DNA of 64,000 nt from Halobacillus halophilus DSM 2266 (GCF_000284515.1 NC_017668.1:2294001-2358000); one strand, 5' to 3'. Counted from the stretch's first letter, positions 1 to 8,690 are shown. Program-made: numbers and translations. The notes: generated by a model from the sequence alone, not told the origin.

Positions 1-407
1 AAATCATTGTAATAATATACATTTCCACCCGTAACACCCAGCTTGTGTAAGTGAATACCGGCCTGGATGACATGTTCAAAATCTTCGAATGAAAACATCA
101 TTTCTTTACTTTCATCCAGTGTAACTTTCATTTCCATGTAATCTTCTTCATCTTCCATATCAGTTGGCTCAGTTTTGGTAACAACAATTAACATGCCTTG
201 TGCCTGTAATAGATAAACTTGCACAAGTAACACACCTGTTAACTCGACCCCGAGCTCAATTCCCGCATCATACATCATATCGCTGAAAATTCTATGGACT
301 CTTGGAAGGTCACTCCACAATTCTTCTTTTGATAATCCTCTATCCAACAAATCATCAAAGGTTAGAAAAATTTTAAATTTCTCATTTGTCATTCTTTCCA
401 CTCGCAC
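1..407 (-). CDS. mecB: Adaptor protein MecB (MecA family), partial
   Basis: MecA/MecB paralogues are adaptors that deliver substrates to the ClpC-ClpP protease. The visible part is the N-terminal domain (about 135 codons) and it runs off the left edge of the window. The start is GTG at 407 with an AGGGGG ribosome site 7 nt upstream. The opening residues (MRVERMTNEKFKIFLTFDDL) resemble B. subtilis YpbH/MecB more than MecA. A position next to ypbG supports ypbH/mecB. The domain that docks on ClpC is outside the window. The family is clear; the MecB versus MecA assignment rests on remembered sequence and synteny. Confidence 0.85.
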   Translation of the reverse strand, partial: MRVERMTNEKFKIFLTFDDLLDRGLSKEELWSDLPRVHRIFSDMMYDAGIELGVELTGVLLVQVYLLQAQGMLIVVTKTEPTDMEDEEDYMEMKVTLDESKEMMFSFEDFEHVIQAGIHLHKLGVTGGNVYYYND

Positions 408-543
408 ATGATCGCCCCCTGTCACAATGTGTGTTATCTATATAGTATGATGACTGATGCGATTATGGCACCTTTTTTCGAATTATATCTAAAGTGTGTT
501 TACAGGGGCAACCTTTTTACTGCAACCTTCATTTTCATTGCCG

Positions 544-1443
544 CTAATGCTTGGTCAGCCAGGCCTCCCAATCTTTTTTAGTGTTTCCGACAAGGAATGG
601 CTCCATTCGTTTTTTATCAAGTTCCGATAACCGATCATAAGCCAGGCCGCCCAGTCCTATTTTCAATTCAGGAAACTGCTTCTGTAAAGATTCGGCCAGA
701 CTTACCGTAATGGGGATATTTTTCTTTAACGTGCAGGACATAAACATGTAGGAGGGTTCTATTTCATCAATAACAATATCAATGTCGCCCCCGGCAATGC
801 TCTGCCCAAGGTAAATGACGTCATATCCTTTACGTTTCATATATAGTGCAAATATCAACAGTCCAAGTTCATGACGCTCATTAGGACCACATACAAGAAG
901 AGCCTTGGGGAGCATAGCATCAGAAGGTATGGAGAGAAGCATCATCCCCATTCTGGAACGGAGGAAATGGCTTGCAAAGTGTTCATGTGCACTAGTAATC
1001 CGGTTTTCTTCCCAAAGGTCTCCAATTTTCACTAAGAGAGGTCCTATAATATCAATGGCTACTGTTTCCGGGGTAAACAAGCTAAAAGCATGGTCCAGTT
1101 TCTTCTGTGCTTCATTCTCTTCAAATGACAGCAGCGCATTCAGAAGATCATCTCCCAGGATCTCTAATTGGTTACTGCTTTCCGTATGACTGGAAGCGTC
1201 CACTGCATTTTCATTGCTCTCAAGAAGGGATACAGCCTGGGAAATAGTGAATCCTTTATCCACTTTTTCCATTAACCACTTTAATATTTTAATATGCTCA
1301 TCTGAATATAAACGATGCCCGGCTTCGTTTCGGGATGGCCGAACAATTTGGTATCGGCGCTCCCAGGCTCTAAGAGTGCCAGGCTGAATTCCCACCATCT
1401 GTGATACAGCCTTTATATTGTATTTTGCTTGCTTTGTCCCCAT
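544..1443 (-). CDS. MerR-family regulator with cobalamin-binding domain (CarH/LitR-like)
   Basis: This is a 299-residue DNA-binding regulator. Residues 8-75 are a MerR-type winged helix (GTLRAWERRYQIVRP, with R-x-Y-S-D at 44-48). Residues 95-170 are the helical B12-capping bundle and 178-295 the Rossmann-like cobalamin domain. The two CarH signatures are present: W144-x9-E154-H155 and E189-x-H191-x-x-G194, where H191 would be the lower axial Co ligand. In characterised CarH/LitR proteins adenosylcobalamin keeps the tetramer on DNA in the dark and light releases it. The residue after W144 is Glu, whereas Thermus CarH has the His that ligates Co after photolysis. No carotenoid gene is nearby, so the target is unknown. 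Confidence 0.85.
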   Translation of the reverse strand: MGTKQAKYNIKAVSQMVGIQPGTLRAWERRYQIVRPSRNEAGHRLYSDEHIKILKWLMEKVDKGFTISQAVSLLESNENAVDASSHTESSNQLEILGDDLLNALLSFEENEAQKKLDHAFSLFTPETVAIDIIGPLLVKIGDLWEENRITSAHEHFASHFLRSRMGMMLLSIPSDAMLPKALLVCGPNERHELGLLIFALYMKRKGYDVIYLGQSIAGGDIDIVIDEIEPSYMFMSCTLKKNIPITVSLAESLQKQFPELKIGLGGLAYDRLSELDKKRMEPFLVGNTKKDWEAWLTKH

Positions 1444-1542
1444 TTGCCTTCCTCCAACTCTTTCCTTTTCCTATAATTATATATGAATAGTTGATTACGT
1501 GTAAAATTTGTATATTCTTTATATAATATTTGAATAACCCTG

Positions 1543-2316
1543 TCAGGAAGATTTAATGATAATAGAATGCAGTTCTGCTCTAGTTCCCAGACGCAGGGGG
1601 AGCAGTGAGGTTCCATACCCTTCACTTATAAGAAGAGGCGGCTTTTCAGATTCAAACCATCCTCCTCTTGTGTAAGGGCCTAACCCAAACAAGCGAATTT
1701 GACCGCCATGGGTATGTCCGCTCAGTACTAGATCAAACTGTTTCTGATCCTGCCGATTCATTTTCTGATAAACGTAAGGGTCGTGAACACATAGTATTTG
1801 ATAGTTAGTGTGATCATTTATGTAGGCAGCCTGACGTCTGGGCTTCATAAAATAAGGATCAATTCCACTTAATAGAAACCCGTCCTCCGATTGGAAGGTT
1901 ACCTCATTATCCGAATTTGAAAGGACATGAATATGATGTTGATCAAGAACATCCAGAAGATTGGCTCTTTCCAGTTCATGGTCATTATTTCCAGGAATAA
2001 AATAGACAGGGGCTTTCCACTGCTTTAATTTCTCTAGATTGTTCTTCAATCTAGTTAGAGGCGTTCGCTTATCCACTAGATCTCCTCCAATGATCACAAC
2101 ATCCACATTTTTCAGTTTGTTAAGGGTATTTTGATTTATTTCGCGGTTATGAACATCTGAAATAAAGACAATGTGCAGTTCTTGAGCGAAAGGAAAAGCA
2201 GAATCTTCGATTACATGTTTATCCAAGTAGTCTTGTTCTGCCCTAAAGTACATTCCTGCAAGAAATAACAATCCCAAGCTTGCTACTATTAAGACCCCAG
2301 CTAACACTTGCCCCAC
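1543..2316 (-). CDS. ypbG: Membrane-anchored metallophosphoesterase YpbG
   Basis: Calcineurin-like phosphoesterase with one N-terminal membrane helix (residues 3-22), which places the catalytic domain outside the membrane. The two-metal motifs are all present: D54-x-H56, G78-D79, G109-N-N-D-H113, H178 and G200-H201-T-H203. The natural substrate is unknown; related YkuE/YaeI-type enzymes are loosely linked to lipid or phosphodiester hydrolysis. The annotated start is GTG at 2316, but GTG at 2307 has better spacing (about 10 nt) to the GGGAG site, so the protein may be three residues shorter. It stands between mecB and recS-region genes as in B. subtilis. Confidence 0.85.
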   Translation of the reverse strand: MGQVLAGVLIVASLGLLFLAGMYFRAEQDYLDKHVIEDSAFPFAQELHIVFISDVHNREINQNTLNKLKNVDVVIIGGDLVDKRTPLTRLKNNLEKLKQWKAPVYFIPGNNDHELERANLLDVLDQHHIHVLSNSDNEVTFQSEDGFLLSGIDPYFMKPRRQAAYINDHTNYQILCVHDPYVYQKMNRQDQKQFDLVLSGHTHGGQIRLFGLGPYTRGGWFESEKPPLLISEGYGTSLLPLRLGTRAELHSIIIKSS

Positions 2317-2363
2317 TCTCCCAAAGATAGAATAAAATTAATCGTATCATAAAAGTATTTCAC

Positions 2364-2395
2364 AAAAAAACTGCTATGAACAAGTCATAGCAGTT
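2364..2395 (-). terminator. Rho-independent terminator after the CBS-domain gene
   Basis: A perfect stem AACTGCTATG/CATAGCAGTT with a 7-nt loop. On the minus strand it is followed by a run of T. It sits just past the CBS-protein stop codon and before ypbG. Confidence 0.8.
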
Positions 2396-2400
2396 AGTCA

Positions 2401-3033
2401 TTACACTTCTTTAACACTTAAAATCCTAAACCCTGTCTTCTCCAGCTTATTTGTAAATTGTTCTATATTATCCTTTCTTTCAATTTTTAGAACGATTCTA
2501 CGTGCAAGCTTATCCGTTTCATCAAAAGTAGCCAGGGATATGACATTTTCATGATAGCTTTTAATAATGTCTCCCAGTCTCTCAATTCGGCCACTTGACT
2601 CTTCAGAAGTAAAAGCAATTCGAATACCTTTCTTTTTACTTCCAAATGCGCTTTCAAACTGCTCAATCACATCAAAACGTGTGACAAGCCCCTGAAAATT
2701 CCGTTCTTTATCTACAACAGCCAGTAAAGGAAAACCTTTAAACGCTGGCAGTGTGCGTTCAAATACTTCTTCATCATGGATATAGAAGTCTTCATTTTCA
2801 GCAATATCGCCTGCGGTCGTTTCGTTTAAAAAGGTTTCTTTACTTTGATCCGCATTAAAATAAGCCCGATAAATAATCTCCTTTGAAACCATTCCTAAGA
2901 ACTTTCGATCATTAAGTACAGGCATTGCCTGAAGATCATGCTCATTCAATAAATCTAAAATGCCGCTTAAGCGATCATCTGTCTTCGCAGTGTATGATCG
3001 ATGTGCAGGCTTCATAATACTCTTCACAAACAT
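2401..3033 (-). CDS. CBS-pair protein with C-terminal ACT-like domain (AcuB architecture)
   Basis: A 210-residue soluble protein. Two CBS motifs lie at about residues 7-58 and 75-130; CBS pairs usually bind adenine nucleotides and act as energy sensors. The C-terminal 70 residues (IRIAFTSEESSGRIERLGDI onward) look like an ACT-type ligand-binding fold. The order CBS-CBS-ACT and the length match AcuB of B. subtilis, but the sequence is divergent and the acetoin genes are absent here, so no acu name is given. The start has an AGAGGTGA ribosome site. It is monocistronic with its own terminator and is divergent from cotJA. Confidence 0.75.
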   Translation of the reverse strand: MFVKSIMKPAHRSYTAKTDDRLSGILDLLNEHDLQAMPVLNDRKFLGMVSKEIIYRAYFNADQSKETFLNETTAGDIAENEDFYIHDEEVFERTLPAFKGFPLLAVVDKERNFQGLVTRFDVIEQFESAFGSKKKGIRIAFTSEESSGRIERLGDIIKSYHENVISLATFDETDKLARRIVLKIERKDNIEQFTNKLEKTGFRILSVKEV

Positions 3034-3118
3034 ACGCTCACCTCTTCATATTCTATTATGCATCGAATCCTTCTTTAAATCATTTCTCCAGAGACCTGGT
3101 TTATTCCTCCTTTTATTC

Positions 3119-3147
3119 GCATAGGACATGCCGAATAATCATAAATT
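3119..3147 (+). promoter_or_regulatory. Candidate sigma-E promoter for cotJABC
   Basis: A GCATAGG element at 3119-3125 and CATAAATT at 3140-3147 are separated by 14 nt, close to the sigma-E pattern (KMATATT, N14, CATACAHT). It ends 29 nt before the cotJA start. Sigma-E control of cotJ is known in B. subtilis; use of this site is inferred. Confidence 0.55.
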
Positions 3148-3176
3148 TTGATAATGAGTACAGGAAGGGGATATAC

Positions 3177-3398
3177 ATGTTTACTTTGATTAAGTGTTAT
3201 CAACCGTATCACGGTCCATTTGATCCATGTCCTCCTCGGCAGAGGGCTTGCTATCAAACTCCTCCCAATCTATATGTTGGTTTTCAACAGCCGAGCCTTC
3301 CACAATTCTCTTTGCGGGATGCACTTTATAAAGGAACGCTTTGGCCTTGCTTCTACGACCCTTATCCAACTCCACAAGGGAAAGGGGAACATTCATGA
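3177..3398 (+). CDS. cotJA: Spore coat-associated protein CotJA
   Basis: A 73-residue proline-rich protein typical of CotJA. It has the YHGPFDPCPP segment near the N terminus and the conserved core PPNLYVGFQQPSLPQFS followed by the GTLWPCFYDPY box. It is the first gene of the coat operon whose products assemble in the inner coat during sporulation. It starts at ATG 3177 behind AGGAAGGGG and its TGA overlaps the cotJB start (ATGA), so translation is coupled. Confidence 0.9.
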   Translation: MFTLIKCYQPYHGPFDPCPPRQRACYQTPPNLYVGFQQPSLPQFSLRDALYKGTLWPCFYDPYPTPQGKGEHS

Positions 3399-3664
3399 AC
3401 AATCCACCAAAAGCTGCAACCGATAGATACGAATTAATGGAGAAAATTCAAATCGTAGACTTTGCGCTTGTGGAGCTAACTCTTTACTTAGATACGCATC
3501 CGAATGACTTCCAAGCTATTCAGCAATTTAATGAGCTGGCGGTCCAAAGTAGGGATTTGAAAGCAAATTATGAAAAGCACTTCGGACCGTTGCGCCAGTA
3601 TGGGGCCAGTTTTTCAGGTTACCCCTGGAATTGGAAAGACAGCCCCTGGCCCTGGCAACTGTAA
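3395..3664 (+). CDS. cotJB: Spore coat protein CotJB
   Basis: An 89-residue coat protein. The region TLYLDTHPNDFQAIQQFNEL and the aromatic C terminus (GYPWNWKDSPWPWQL) are characteristic of CotJB. A longer in-frame reading from 3341 is possible, but ATG 3395 has an AAAGGGG site and overlaps the cotJA stop by four bases, so it is preferred. It is expected to act with CotJA and CotJC in the coat; its biochemical role is not known. Confidence 0.9.
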   Translation: MNNPPKAATDRYELMEKIQIVDFALVELTLYLDTHPNDFQAIQQFNELAVQSRDLKANYEKHFGPLRQYGASFSGYPWNWKDSPWPWQL

Positions 3665-3687
3665 AGAATAAAAAAAGGAGGGATTCA

Positions 3688-4257
3688 ATGTGGTACTATG
3701 AAAAGAAATTACAATATCCAGTTAAAGTAACGGAATGTAACCCAAGACTTGCTAAATACTTGATTGAGCAGTACGGAGGAGCTGATGGGGAGTTATCAGC
3801 TGCACTCCGTTATTTAAATCAGCGTTACAGCATCCCTGATAAGGTTATTGGATTATTGACTGATATAGGAACGGAAGAATTTGCCCATCTGGAAATGATC
3901 GCTACCATGATTTATAAATTAACCAAAGATGCTACACCTGAACAAATGAAAGAAGCTGGTTTAGGCGCCCATTATGCAAACCATGACCATGCCCTTTACT
4001 ACAATAACGCTGCGGGAAGTCCGTGGACAGCTACTTATATACAGGCTAAAGGTGACCCGATTGCAGATCTTTACGAAGACATCGCGGCCGAAGAAAAAGC
4101 AAGAGCTACTTACCAGTGGATTATCAATATGTCAGATGATCCTTGTTTAAATGACAGTCTTAAATTCTTAAGACAAAGAGAGGTTGTTCACTCTCAACGT
4201 TTTCGAGAAGCAGTTGAAATTCTTAAATTCGAGAAAGATCGAAAGCAATTTTTTTAA
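3688..4257 (+). CDS. cotJC: Spore coat manganese catalase CotJC
   Basis: A 189-residue ferritin-like protein of the manganese catalase family. Glu/His pairs compatible with a di-manganese site occur in the helices around EEFAHLEM, DIAAEEKAR and REVVHSQRF. It would dismutate hydrogen peroxide in the spore coat. ATG 3688 is preceded by AAGGAGGG; the frame is open further upstream, but that stretch overlaps cotJB and has no initiation signal. It is the last gene of cotJABC and is followed by a terminator. Confidence 0.92.
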   Translation: MWYYEKKLQYPVKVTECNPRLAKYLIEQYGGADGELSAALRYLNQRYSIPDKVIGLLTDIGTEEFAHLEMIATMIYKLTKDATPEQMKEAGLGAHYANHDHALYYNNAAGSPWTATYIQAKGDPIADLYEDIAAEEKARATYQWIINMSDDPCLNDSLKFLRQREVVHSQRFREAVEILKFEKDRKQFF

Positions 4258-4264
4258 TATCATA

Positions 4265-4305
4265 CAAAATAATCCCCCGTCCATAGTAGGCGGGGAATTA
4301 TTTTG
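4265..4305 (+). terminator. Terminator after cotJC
   Basis: A long stem (CAAAATAATCCCC with CGGGGAATTATTTTG, one bulge) downstream of cotJC. AT-rich flanks on both sides mean it may also serve the convergent gene at 4322. Confidence 0.8.
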
Positions 4306-4321
4306 TATTTGACCTATACTT

Positions 4322-4528
4322 CTAGAAAATCAGCAACAGGATCATGAAAATAAATATGAAAACAATGATGTAACGAACCCAAAGAGGATTGGCACTCCAC
4401 TTGGTCATAAAAGTATTAGATTTATCTTCACTTCGTTGCGGTGGCAAATCCAAAGTGTTCATATTTTCACTCGTTAATTTCTTCTCGTTCACATTATTCA
4501 CACCTTCACTATGATGGGATTGAGTCAC
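4322..4528 (-). CDS. Small single-pass membrane protein of unknown function
   Basis: A 68-residue protein with a hydrophilic N terminus (about 45 residues, with a LPPQRSED stretch) and a C-terminal membrane helix (VRYIIVFIFIFMILLLIF). The GTG start at 4528 has an AGGGGGG site 6 nt upstream and overlaps the end of ypbD by 20 nt, so it probably belongs to the ypbB-recS-ypbD operon. It holds the place of ypbE, a LysM membrane protein, in B. subtilis, but no LysM domain follows. It may be a truncated ypbE or an unrelated gene. Confidence 0.6.
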   Translation of the reverse strand: MTQSHHSEGVNNVNEKKLTSENMNTLDLPPQRSEDKSNTFMTKWSANPLWVRYIIVFIFIFMILLLIF

Positions 4529-5117
4529 TTGATTCCCCCCTGTTCCCTAGACGTATCCACATGGCAAGTACCACATCTATAATAAAATGAGCCGTAATTG
4601 TGACCGTAAGACTGCCTGTTAATTCAAACATATATCCAATAAAAAAGCTGACAAACAATACAGAGATTAAGAGAACAATTTTTGACAAATAACGAAAATG
4701 TAAAAGAGCAAATAATAAACTGGCTGCCCAATATCCATATTCCGTATGTAAAACACCTCTAAATAACATTTCTTCGCTTATAGCCACTAATAATGTAACT
4801 CCAATGATACCTGGGATCGATCGATTTTTAAATACTTTGTTATTAATCCCGCCATCATCATAGTATTGTTTTGGAAGCCTGTTCATCAAAATAAAATCGA
4901 TCATGAGAACAATAAGTCCTGGCAATACCCCAAACCATATCCAATCATTAAACGTTACTTCGAATATGGATTTCCATTCTGACCAAAAGGAATCAAATAA
5001 AAAAAAGCTGCCTAGAATAGAGAGGATTAAAAGTAAAAGCTGGGTTAGGATCAGTTGAAGCGTCACTTCCTGATCCGTCATCATTTTAATAACTTCTGCC
5101 TGTTTTTTTCGTTTCAT
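4509..5117 (-). CDS. ypbD: CPBP-family intramembrane metalloprotease YpbD
   Basis: A 202-residue polytopic membrane protein of the CAAX protease/bacteriocin-processing (Abi) family. All three motifs are visible: E115-E116-x3-R120-G121, F137-x3-H140 and H177 in TAHFIID. These residues form the intramembrane active site of the family. The substrate is unknown. The start overlaps the end of recS by 32 nt, which indicates an operon ypbB-recS-ypbD. Confidence 0.85.
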   Translation of the reverse strand: MKRKKQAEVIKMMTDQEVTLQLILTQLLLLILSILGSFFLFDSFWSEWKSIFEVTFNDWIWFGVLPGLIVLMIDFILMNRLPKQYYDDGGINNKVFKNRSIPGIIGVTLLVAISEEMLFRGVLHTEYGYWAASLLFALLHFRYLSKIVLLISVLFVSFFIGYMFELTGSLTVTITAHFIIDVVLAMWIRLGNRGESSDSIPS

Positions 5118-6639
5118 ACCTCGCCCCCTGTCTAAAGATAATAGCTAACCGTTCTTTCCAAGTATCAACATCTGCTTGGAACTCGCTCTTCTCAAAGCTT
5201 AACGTATCCATTGTAAATCCACATGAATCACAGCAGGGTACTGAGGGTTCTCGAATATCAGCTTGAAAGGATTCGTAGAGACTTTTTCTTCTGCAAGAAG
5301 TATGATGGATCCATTGAAGCATTTCAGTAAGTTTTGCCTGCTTGTACTTCCACCTTTTGTTTATTAGACCCTCCAGATTTCGCTCAACAAAAGTTTCTTT
5401 AGGATCTTTTAAGATAGTTCTCTCTTTCAGCACACCGTGTTCTTCTAACTGAAAACGTAAAAAGTTCCATTGCGACTCCGATAATTCCAGAAGTTCAGCG
5501 AATTCGTCATTCGAAGGAATTAAAGTGTTGTTCTTCCATATCATCTGCAGATATCTTAACACGTTTTGAACATGGTCCATTTGTGGCAATTCACTCTCTA
5601 TTAACATCTGAGGGAGATAATGATCCTTTGGCCCGTAAAGTACTAGGCTAGCACAAGGGTTCCCGTCTCTTCCGGCTCTTCCTACCTCCTGGATAAATGA
5701 TTCCAGCTGGGATGGGGGGTGAAAATGAATAACCAGTCGAATATTAGATTTATCCACTCCCATACCAAAGGCACTTGTGCAGCAAATTACATCGAGCTGA
5801 TCATTCATAAATTGCTGCTGTACCAACATCCTATCCATTTGCTCCATTCCTCCGTGATAAAAAGCCACCCTTTGCTTCAGCCTAGCCTGGAGCAGATAGG
5901 CTGCTTTTTCAGCCCATTGTCTACTGGAAAAATAGACCATTGTAGGAACCGCCTGATCAGAAAGCAGCTGAATCATCCGATCTATTTTATGATCAGGAGT
6001 TGCGTAATGCTCGACCGCGAAACTGACATTCTGCTTGTCCATTGGATAAATATACTTTTCCATAAGAGGACGCTTTAATTTATCCATAATGTCTGTTTGG
6101 ACTTCTGGAGTTGCTGTAGCACTTAGTGCTAGTACTGTTGGTTCGCCAAGTTTAGAAATGGTTTGATGCAATTTTAAATAATCCGTTCTAAATTCATGGC
6201 CCCATTGTGATATGCAGTGAGCTTCATCAATGACAAATAAACTGATACTAAGCTTTACAAGATGCTGCATAACCCAGTCATTCTGGAGAAATTCTGGGGA
6301 CATATATATTAAATCGTATTGATCAAGATGTTCCAGCATTTTTCTCCGCTCCGCACGATCCATAAAACTATTCAGTGCAACGACTGACTTATAGCCAGAT
6401 GCTTTCAGCTGCTTCACTTGATCAATCATTAAAGAAATAAGAGGAGATACTACAATCGTGGTTCCTGATTGAATCTTTGCGGGCAGCTGATAGCAAAGAG
6501 ATTTACCAGTTCCTGTAGGTAAAATACCAAGAACATCCTGACCAGATAAAATCGACTCGATAATCGGCTGTTGCCCTTCACGAAACTGTGAAAATCCGAA
6601 GTGCTTTTCTAATTGAAAAGATAAATTATACATCTGCAT
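5086..6639 (-). CDS. recS: ATP-dependent DNA helicase RecS (short RecQ family)
   Basis: A 517-residue superfamily 2 helicase that unwinds DNA 3' to 5' during recombination and fork repair. Walker A PTGTGKS is at residues 41-47, DEAH at 138-141, motif III SAT at 173-175, and motif VI is QEVGRAGRDG. A RecQ-type zinc cluster of four Cys (SCRR, then CCDSC) lies near residues 450-475. There is no HRDC domain, which fits the short RecS/YpbC form rather than full RecQ. It overlaps ypbB by 14 nt. Confidence 0.9.
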   Translation of the reverse strand: MQMYNLSFQLEKHFGFSQFREGQQPIIESILSGQDVLGILPTGTGKSLCYQLPAKIQSGTTIVVSPLISLMIDQVKQLKASGYKSVVALNSFMDRAERRKMLEHLDQYDLIYMSPEFLQNDWVMQHLVKLSISLFVIDEAHCISQWGHEFRTDYLKLHQTISKLGEPTVLALSATATPEVQTDIMDKLKRPLMEKYIYPMDKQNVSFAVEHYATPDHKIDRMIQLLSDQAVPTMVYFSSRQWAEKAAYLLQARLKQRVAFYHGGMEQMDRMLVQQQFMNDQLDVICCTSAFGMGVDKSNIRLVIHFHPPSQLESFIQEVGRAGRDGNPCASLVLYGPKDHYLPQMLIESELPQMDHVQNVLRYLQMIWKNNTLIPSNDEFAELLELSESQWNFLRFQLEEHGVLKERTILKDPKETFVERNLEGLINKRWKYKQAKLTEMLQWIHHTSCRRKSLYESFQADIREPSVPCCDSCGFTMDTLSFEKSEFQADVDTWKERLAIIFRQGARYETKKTGRSY

Positions 6640-7696
6640 AAGATTGTCCTTTCGCTGTTAACTTCTTACCTTTAGCCAGAGCCAATCTGATTTGAAAGTA
6701 ATCAAATTCACCGTTCAAAGTTTGATGAATTTGTTTTAAACGTAGCGTATTCATGTTATTAGCTGCTGCTATGATTCTTTGCTGATCTTTGGCACTGAGA
6801 AAACGTTCGATTGAAAAATCCGGGATAACTAGGGCTGCTTCAACGATATGGTCCTGAATTGTACTTTTTTTCAAGCGGCGCTTCGAAACAATCGCTTCCA
6901 ATGTCCACCCTAGCTCTAAATAGTGGTACGTATGCTTAGCTGACTGAGTGATCATTGTCTCACCATCTAAACCACGAGTGCACGCAAATAGGAAGGGGTA
7001 GGAATCTGGTGAATTTCTAGCCTCGTGGAATAAATAATAAAGTACATGCTGAATACAAACGTAAGCATCTTCCGTTGTAATGTCATACTTACGCTTCATT
7101 TGTTCATAGGTAAGCCCTATCACTTCAGCCCCACTCAACCGAAAAGTGAACAGTTCTGACTCCAAATACGATCGATTGTTCAAAAGATCCAAGATTTCAC
7201 TATACATTCCTTTGACTTCTTGATTCAGGTTATGGGAAAGAGAAGCATAATAACGTTTAACCCACCTTTGTGCTTTAGAGTCATCGATAACAGGGATAAA
7301 CGTATAGTTGCCTGCATGAATAGAAGTAATCGTCTGAATGACTAGTAAAAGTCTGTGTTCAAATTCTCTGATATTCCGGTGATTATTCATTCCGCTAAAA
7401 TATTCAAATGAAGGCCCCTGATAGTTATCAAGATAGCGAGCTCCATCAGATGTAATAATGGGTGAGATTCGATCTACAAGATAAATCCACTGATTTTTTT
7501 CAATTTGCTTACATCTGTCTTCAAATTCATCTCGAGCTAACCCTTCATAAATACCAAAATAACGCTCCAATTCGTAACCCTTTGCGTCCTGCAATGTCTG
7601 AGACGAACGTTTTCCAGTTAATAAATTATATATTCCTGATATTGTACGCTCTCCATTTAACTTTCTTACGCATGTCAAAATAATGACATTAAACAC
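6626..7696 (-). CDS. ypbB: YpbB-family protein (helix-turn-helix / RQC-like C terminus)
   Basis: About 356 residues. It is a conserved partner gene immediately upstream of recS in Bacillaceae. The C-terminal region carries a predicted winged helix like the RQC part missing from RecS, so a role with the helicase is plausible but inferred. The open frame extends to 7828, but the GTG at 7696 follows AAGGAGGAGG by 5 nt. The family's usual start (RKLNGERTISGIYNLLTGK near the N terminus) and length of about 350 also fit this shorter form. Confidence 0.8.
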   Translation of the reverse strand: MFNVIILTCVRKLNGERTISGIYNLLTGKRSSQTLQDAKGYELERYFGIYEGLARDEFEDRCKQIEKNQWIYLVDRISPIITSDGARYLDNYQGPSFEYFSGMNNHRNIREFEHRLLLVIQTITSIHAGNYTFIPVIDDSKAQRWVKRYYASLSHNLNQEVKGMYSEILDLLNNRSYLESELFTFRLSGAEVIGLTYEQMKRKYDITTEDAYVCIQHVLYYLFHEARNSPDSYPFLFACTRGLDGETMITQSAKHTYHYLELGWTLEAIVSKRRLKKSTIQDHIVEAALVIPDFSIERFLSAKDQQRIIAAANNMNTLRLKQIHQTLNGEFDYFQIRLALAKGKKLTAKGQSYADV

Positions 7697-7739
7697 ACCA
7701 GCCTCCTCCTTCCAGATACTAGGGAATCTACCGTTCGTG

Positions 7740-7768
7740 TTGAAAACTCCAGACGGGAGTTTTACAAT
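7740..7768 (+). promoter_or_regulatory. fer: Sigma-A promoter of fer with a dyad in the spacer
   Basis: TTGAAA (7740-7745) and TACAAT (7763-7768) are 17 nt apart. An 8-bp perfect inverted repeat AAAACTCC/GGAGTTTT (7743-7750 and 7756-7763) fills the spacer, as an operator would. Confidence 0.6.
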
Positions 7769-7770
7769 AA

Positions 7771-8082
<312 letters not shown>

Positions 8083-8089
8083 TAAAGGA

Positions 8090-8124
8090 GAACCTCTTCC
8101 GAATGCGAAGGGGTTCTTTTTTTT
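8090..8124 (+). terminator. Terminator after fer
   Basis: Stem GAACC-CTTC/GAAG-GGTTC with a six-base loop and a T8 tail on the plus strand. Confidence 0.85.
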
Positions 8125-8135
8125 AAAAGATTCTA

Positions 8136-8585
8136 TCATTTATCCAGCTCTTCAAACCTTTTATAAGCTTCTCCCTCCTCAAAGGTAGAAAACCAGCGGT
8201 CAAATTGATCATCTATAATCCGGTAATGCTTGCTTATCATATTTTGCTGCAGTAAAAAACCTTCTTTTTCCTTGAGCGTTGTCCACCATACTTTCCCTCC
8301 CAGCGTTTTACCCACCGGACGTTCCACTTGGTGATGAGCAATGGTTTCTGCAATTTCAAGGGGGGCATCTCCAAGAACGCCTTTTAAAACTTCACTATCT
8401 TGAAAAAGAGCGCACACGGCCACCACTGTGGTCCATCCAGCAATTGTGCGTCCCTTTTCAATTTGGACAAGGGTTTTTTTAGACAAGCCTAGCACTTCAG
8501 CCATTTTTGATTGCGTATAGCCATATTCCACACGGATTAATTTTATTTTTTCAGCTACTTGTATCCTTAATTGTTCTTTATCCAA
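8136..8585 (-). CDS. XRE-family transcriptional regulator
   Basis: A 149-residue protein. Residues 8-62 are a Cro/CI-type helix-turn-helix (YTQSKMAEVLGLSKKTLVQIEKG). The C-terminal 75 residues are a separate domain with the segment GGKVWWTTLKEKEGF that I cannot assign to a named ligand-binding family. TTG 8585 is the only start with a ribosome site (GGACGGTG) nearby. It is convergent with fer; no target operator was recognised. Confidence 0.75.
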   Translation of the reverse strand: MDKEQLRIQVAEKIKLIRVEYGYTQSKMAEVLGLSKKTLVQIEKGRTIAGWTTVVAVCALFQDSEVLKGVLGDAPLEIAETIAHHQVERPVGKTLGGKVWWTTLKEKEGFLLQQNMISKHYRIIDDQFDRWFSTFEEGEAYKRFEELDK

Positions 8586-8657
8586 CCTGCACCGTCCCCT
8601 TTACTACGTCCCCCTAATTTTAACACGTCCCCTCCCTGCTTACCTATTAAAGTGATC

Positions 8658-8684
8658 AAAAACCCCGTATCCATAATACGGGGC
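8658..8684 (-). terminator. Terminator after rsiX
   Basis: Perfect 8-bp stem CCCCGTAT/ATACGGGG with a T-run on the minus strand, just beyond the rsiX stop. Confidence 0.85.
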
Positions 8685-8690
8685 TTTAGG

